Shown here: one piece after another, positions 62,547 to 64,000 of the stretch
Numbering within the stretch: position 1 is the first letter of the stretch
Layout: the number at the start of each line of letters is the position of its first letter
From: Vreelandella nanhaiensis
Lineage (GTDB): Bacteria > Pseudomonadota > Gammaproteobacteria > Pseudomonadales > Halomonadaceae
Assembly (NCBI RefSeq): GCF_003990185.1
Contig: NZ_RZHF01000028.1
Coordinates: 124,134-188,133, forward strand
Direction of reading: 5' to 3'
Length of the DNA: 64,000 nt
Program-made: the position numbers and the translations under genes
The notes under the pieces: generated by a model
What the model was told of the DNA's origin: nothing
The model's input: only the letters and a program-made list of their open reading frames with translations
The model's database searches: none

Positions 62547-63404
62547 ATGACACACCACAATCCGGGCACATTGTACGTGGTTGCCACCCCAATTGGGAAT
62601 TTGGACGATCTAACGCCGCGTGCAGCCCGGGTATTGGCAGAAGTAACACGCATTGCGGCAGAAGATACGCGCCATAGCGCCCGCCTTTTAGCGCATCTGG
62701 GGGTTAATACGCCGATGCTATCGCTTCATGAGCATAATGAAGCACGCCGTGTGGATACCTTGGATGGCTATCTCACCGCAGGAGAAAATATCGCCCTTAT
62801 CAGCGATGCCGGTACGCCACTGATTAGCGACCCCGGATTTGTACTGGTACGTGAGCTGCGCGCTCGGGGGCGGCATATAGTACCTATTCCAGGGCCTTGT
62901 GCCCTGATTGCAGCGCTTTCGGGTGCAGGGTTGCCCACGGACCGGTTTGTGTTTGGCGGTTTCTTGCCAGCCAAACCGGGGGCAAGACGTCAGGCGCTAG
63001 AAGATTGGAGTGCTCGAGAAGAGACACTGGTATTTTATGAATCTCCGCATCGCATCATGCATACGCTTGAAGCCCTGAAAGAAACCTTGCCAGCGCGTGC
63101 AGTCGTATTGGCCCGAGAACTTACCAAAACCTTTGAAACATTTTTGCAGGGCACGCCTGAAGAGCTTCTCTCCCAACTGACGGAAGATCCCAATCAGGCC
63201 CGAGGCGAGTTTGTTGTAATGGTGGCAGGCGCACTGCCGGTTGCTCAGAGTGAGCATCAGGATATCAGTGCCGATGAGCTTATGAAAACGCTGCTGGATG
63301 AAGGCGTCGGCGTCAAGCAGGGCGCGGCGATAGTGGCCCGAATGCTGGGTGGGCGCAAGCAGGAGTGGTACGCAAGATTGCAAGCAATTAAAGCCGAGCA
63401 TTGA
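62547..63404 (+). CDS. rsmI: 16S rRNA 2'-O-ribose C1402 methyltransferase RsmI
   Basis: RsmI methylates the ribose of C1402 in 16S rRNA. RsmH, encoded at the end of the window, methylates the base N4 of the same nucleotide. The product has 285 residues of the tetrapyrrole-methylase fold: GTLYVVATPIGNLDDLTPRA at the start, AAEDTRHSARLLAHLG, LISDAGTPLISDPGF, the PIPGPCALIAALSGAGLPTDRF region, and VFYESPHRI. The C-terminal domain ends with GGRKQEWYARL. Its stop codon overlaps the -35 box of the rnpB promoter. Confidence 0.96.
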   Translation: MTHHNPGTLYVVATPIGNLDDLTPRAARVLAEVTRIAAEDTRHSARLLAHLGVNTPMLSLHEHNEARRVDTLDGYLTAGENIALISDAGTPLISDPGFVLVRELRARGRHIVPIPGPCALIAALSGAGLPTDRFVFGGFLPAKPGARRQALEDWSAREETLVFYESPHRIMHTLEALKETLPARAVVLARELTKTFETFLQGTPEELLSQLTEDPNQARGEFVVMVAGALPVAQSEHQDISADELMKTLLDEGVGVKQGAAIVARMLGGRKQEWYARLQAIKAEH

Positions 63405-63429
63405 GGCAAAGCAAGGGCGCTGGTATGCT
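63401..63429 (+). promoter_or_regulatory. Promoter of rnpB
   Basis: TTGAGG (63401-63406), a 17-base spacer and TATGCT (63424-63429), with TGG just before the -10, place transcription start near 63437, exactly where the RNase P RNA begins. The -35 box covers the rsmI stop codon. Confidence 0.75.
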
Positions 63430-63436
63430 TGCCGCC

Positions 63437-63808
<372 letters not shown>

Positions 63809-63818
63809 ATTTCCATAA

Positions 63819-63851
63819 AGGGGCCCGCAGTAGCGTGCCCCTCTAATTTTT
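63819..63851 (+). terminator. Terminator after rnpB
   Basis: AGGGGC and GCCCCT pair, continued inward by a CGC/GCG stem with an AGTA loop and one mismatch. CTAATTTTT follows. It lies between rnpB and rsmH. Confidence 0.7.
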
Positions 63852-63864
63852 GTGTGAGAGTAAC

Positions 63865-64000
63865 ATGCCTTCTCCTGACGCTGACCAGGTCGTTTCCCCG
63901 TTTCGCCATACCAGCGTATTACTGGAAGGAGCTGTCGATACCCTTGTACATGACTCTGACGGTATTTATCTGGATGGCACCTTTGGCCGAGGCGGTCATT
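63865..64000 (+). CDS. rsmH: 16S rRNA m4C1402 methyltransferase RsmH, 5' part
   Basis: RsmH (MraW) methylates N4 of C1402 in 16S rRNA and normally sits near the start of the division and cell-wall cluster. Only 45 codons are inside the window. The sequence [15 protein letters not shown] and the start of the SAM-binding motif [12 protein letters not shown] are diagnostic. GAGAG precedes the ATG at 63865. The gene runs off the right edge. No mraZ gene lies between rnpB and rsmH. Confidence 0.93.
   Translation, partial: MPSPDADQVVSPFRHTSVLLEGAVDTLVHDSDGIYLDGTFGRGGH

Overview
This window looks like ordinary core chromosome of a gammaproteobacterium. Protein sequences and gene order point to the Pseudomonas/Oceanospirillales side, most likely a Halomonas-like member of the Halomonadaceae. 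That assignment is inference, based on protein resemblance, a moderately high GC content judged by eye, acidic surface-type sequence in places, and Pseudomonas-like blocks such as ibaG-murA-hisG-hisD next to an AlgW-type protease. The window starts inside miaA and ends inside rsmH. Coding density is high: no gap between genes exceeds about 250 bases. I see no insertion sequence, prophage, CRISPR array, integrase or tRNA gene.

Layout. 1-7.4 kb, plus strand: miaA-hfq-hflX-hflK-hflC, then hisZ-purA. 7.4-16.4 kb, mixed: cobO, yajQ, pepN, a YegS-type lipid kinase, an unrecognised acidic lipoprotein, a cold-shock protein, a LysE/RhtB exporter and slt. 16.4-20.4 kb, plus: a DUF1232 protein, htpG, gpsA, sixA. 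20.5-23.8 kb, minus: gatC-gatA-gatB. 24-36 kb, mostly plus: mreB-mreC-mreD-maf-rng-yhdP-tldD, darP (minus), pmbA. 35.9-43 kb, minus: kdsD-kdsC-lptC-lptA-lptB, rpoN-hpf-ptsN-rapZ-ptsO. 43.3-50 kb, plus: mlaF-E-D-C-B, ibaG-murA, hisG-hisD. 50-54 kb, mixed: an AlgW/DegS protease, a Nif3-like protein, zapG, zapE. 54.3-59.2 kb, plus: rplM-rpsI, petA-petB-petC, sspA-sspB. 59.3-62.4 kb, minus: lpoA-yraN-diaA-dolP. 62.5-64 kb, plus: rsmI, the RNase P RNA gene rnpB, and the start of rsmH.

How the genes work together. A large share serves the cell envelope: KDO synthesis and LPS export (kdsD, kdsC, lptCAB), lipid traffic (mla operon, yhdP, dolP), wall synthesis and shape (mreBCD, murA, lpoA, slt) and envelope stress sensing (AlgW). 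RpoN, Hpf, PtsN, RapZ and NPr form the usual nitrogen-PTS block. HisZ together with a short HisG shows that the first step of histidine synthesis uses the two-subunit ATP phosphoribosyltransferase. PetABC is a complete cytochrome bc1 complex.

I found no convincing undescribed system. The most interesting items are a consensus-quality sigma-32 promoter for htpG whose -35 element sits in the stop codon of the preceding gene, an acidic lipoprotein with a duplicated 30-residue helical motif, a structured rplM leader, rnpB lying directly before rsmH with no mraZ between, and several palindromes or tandem repeats in promoter regions.
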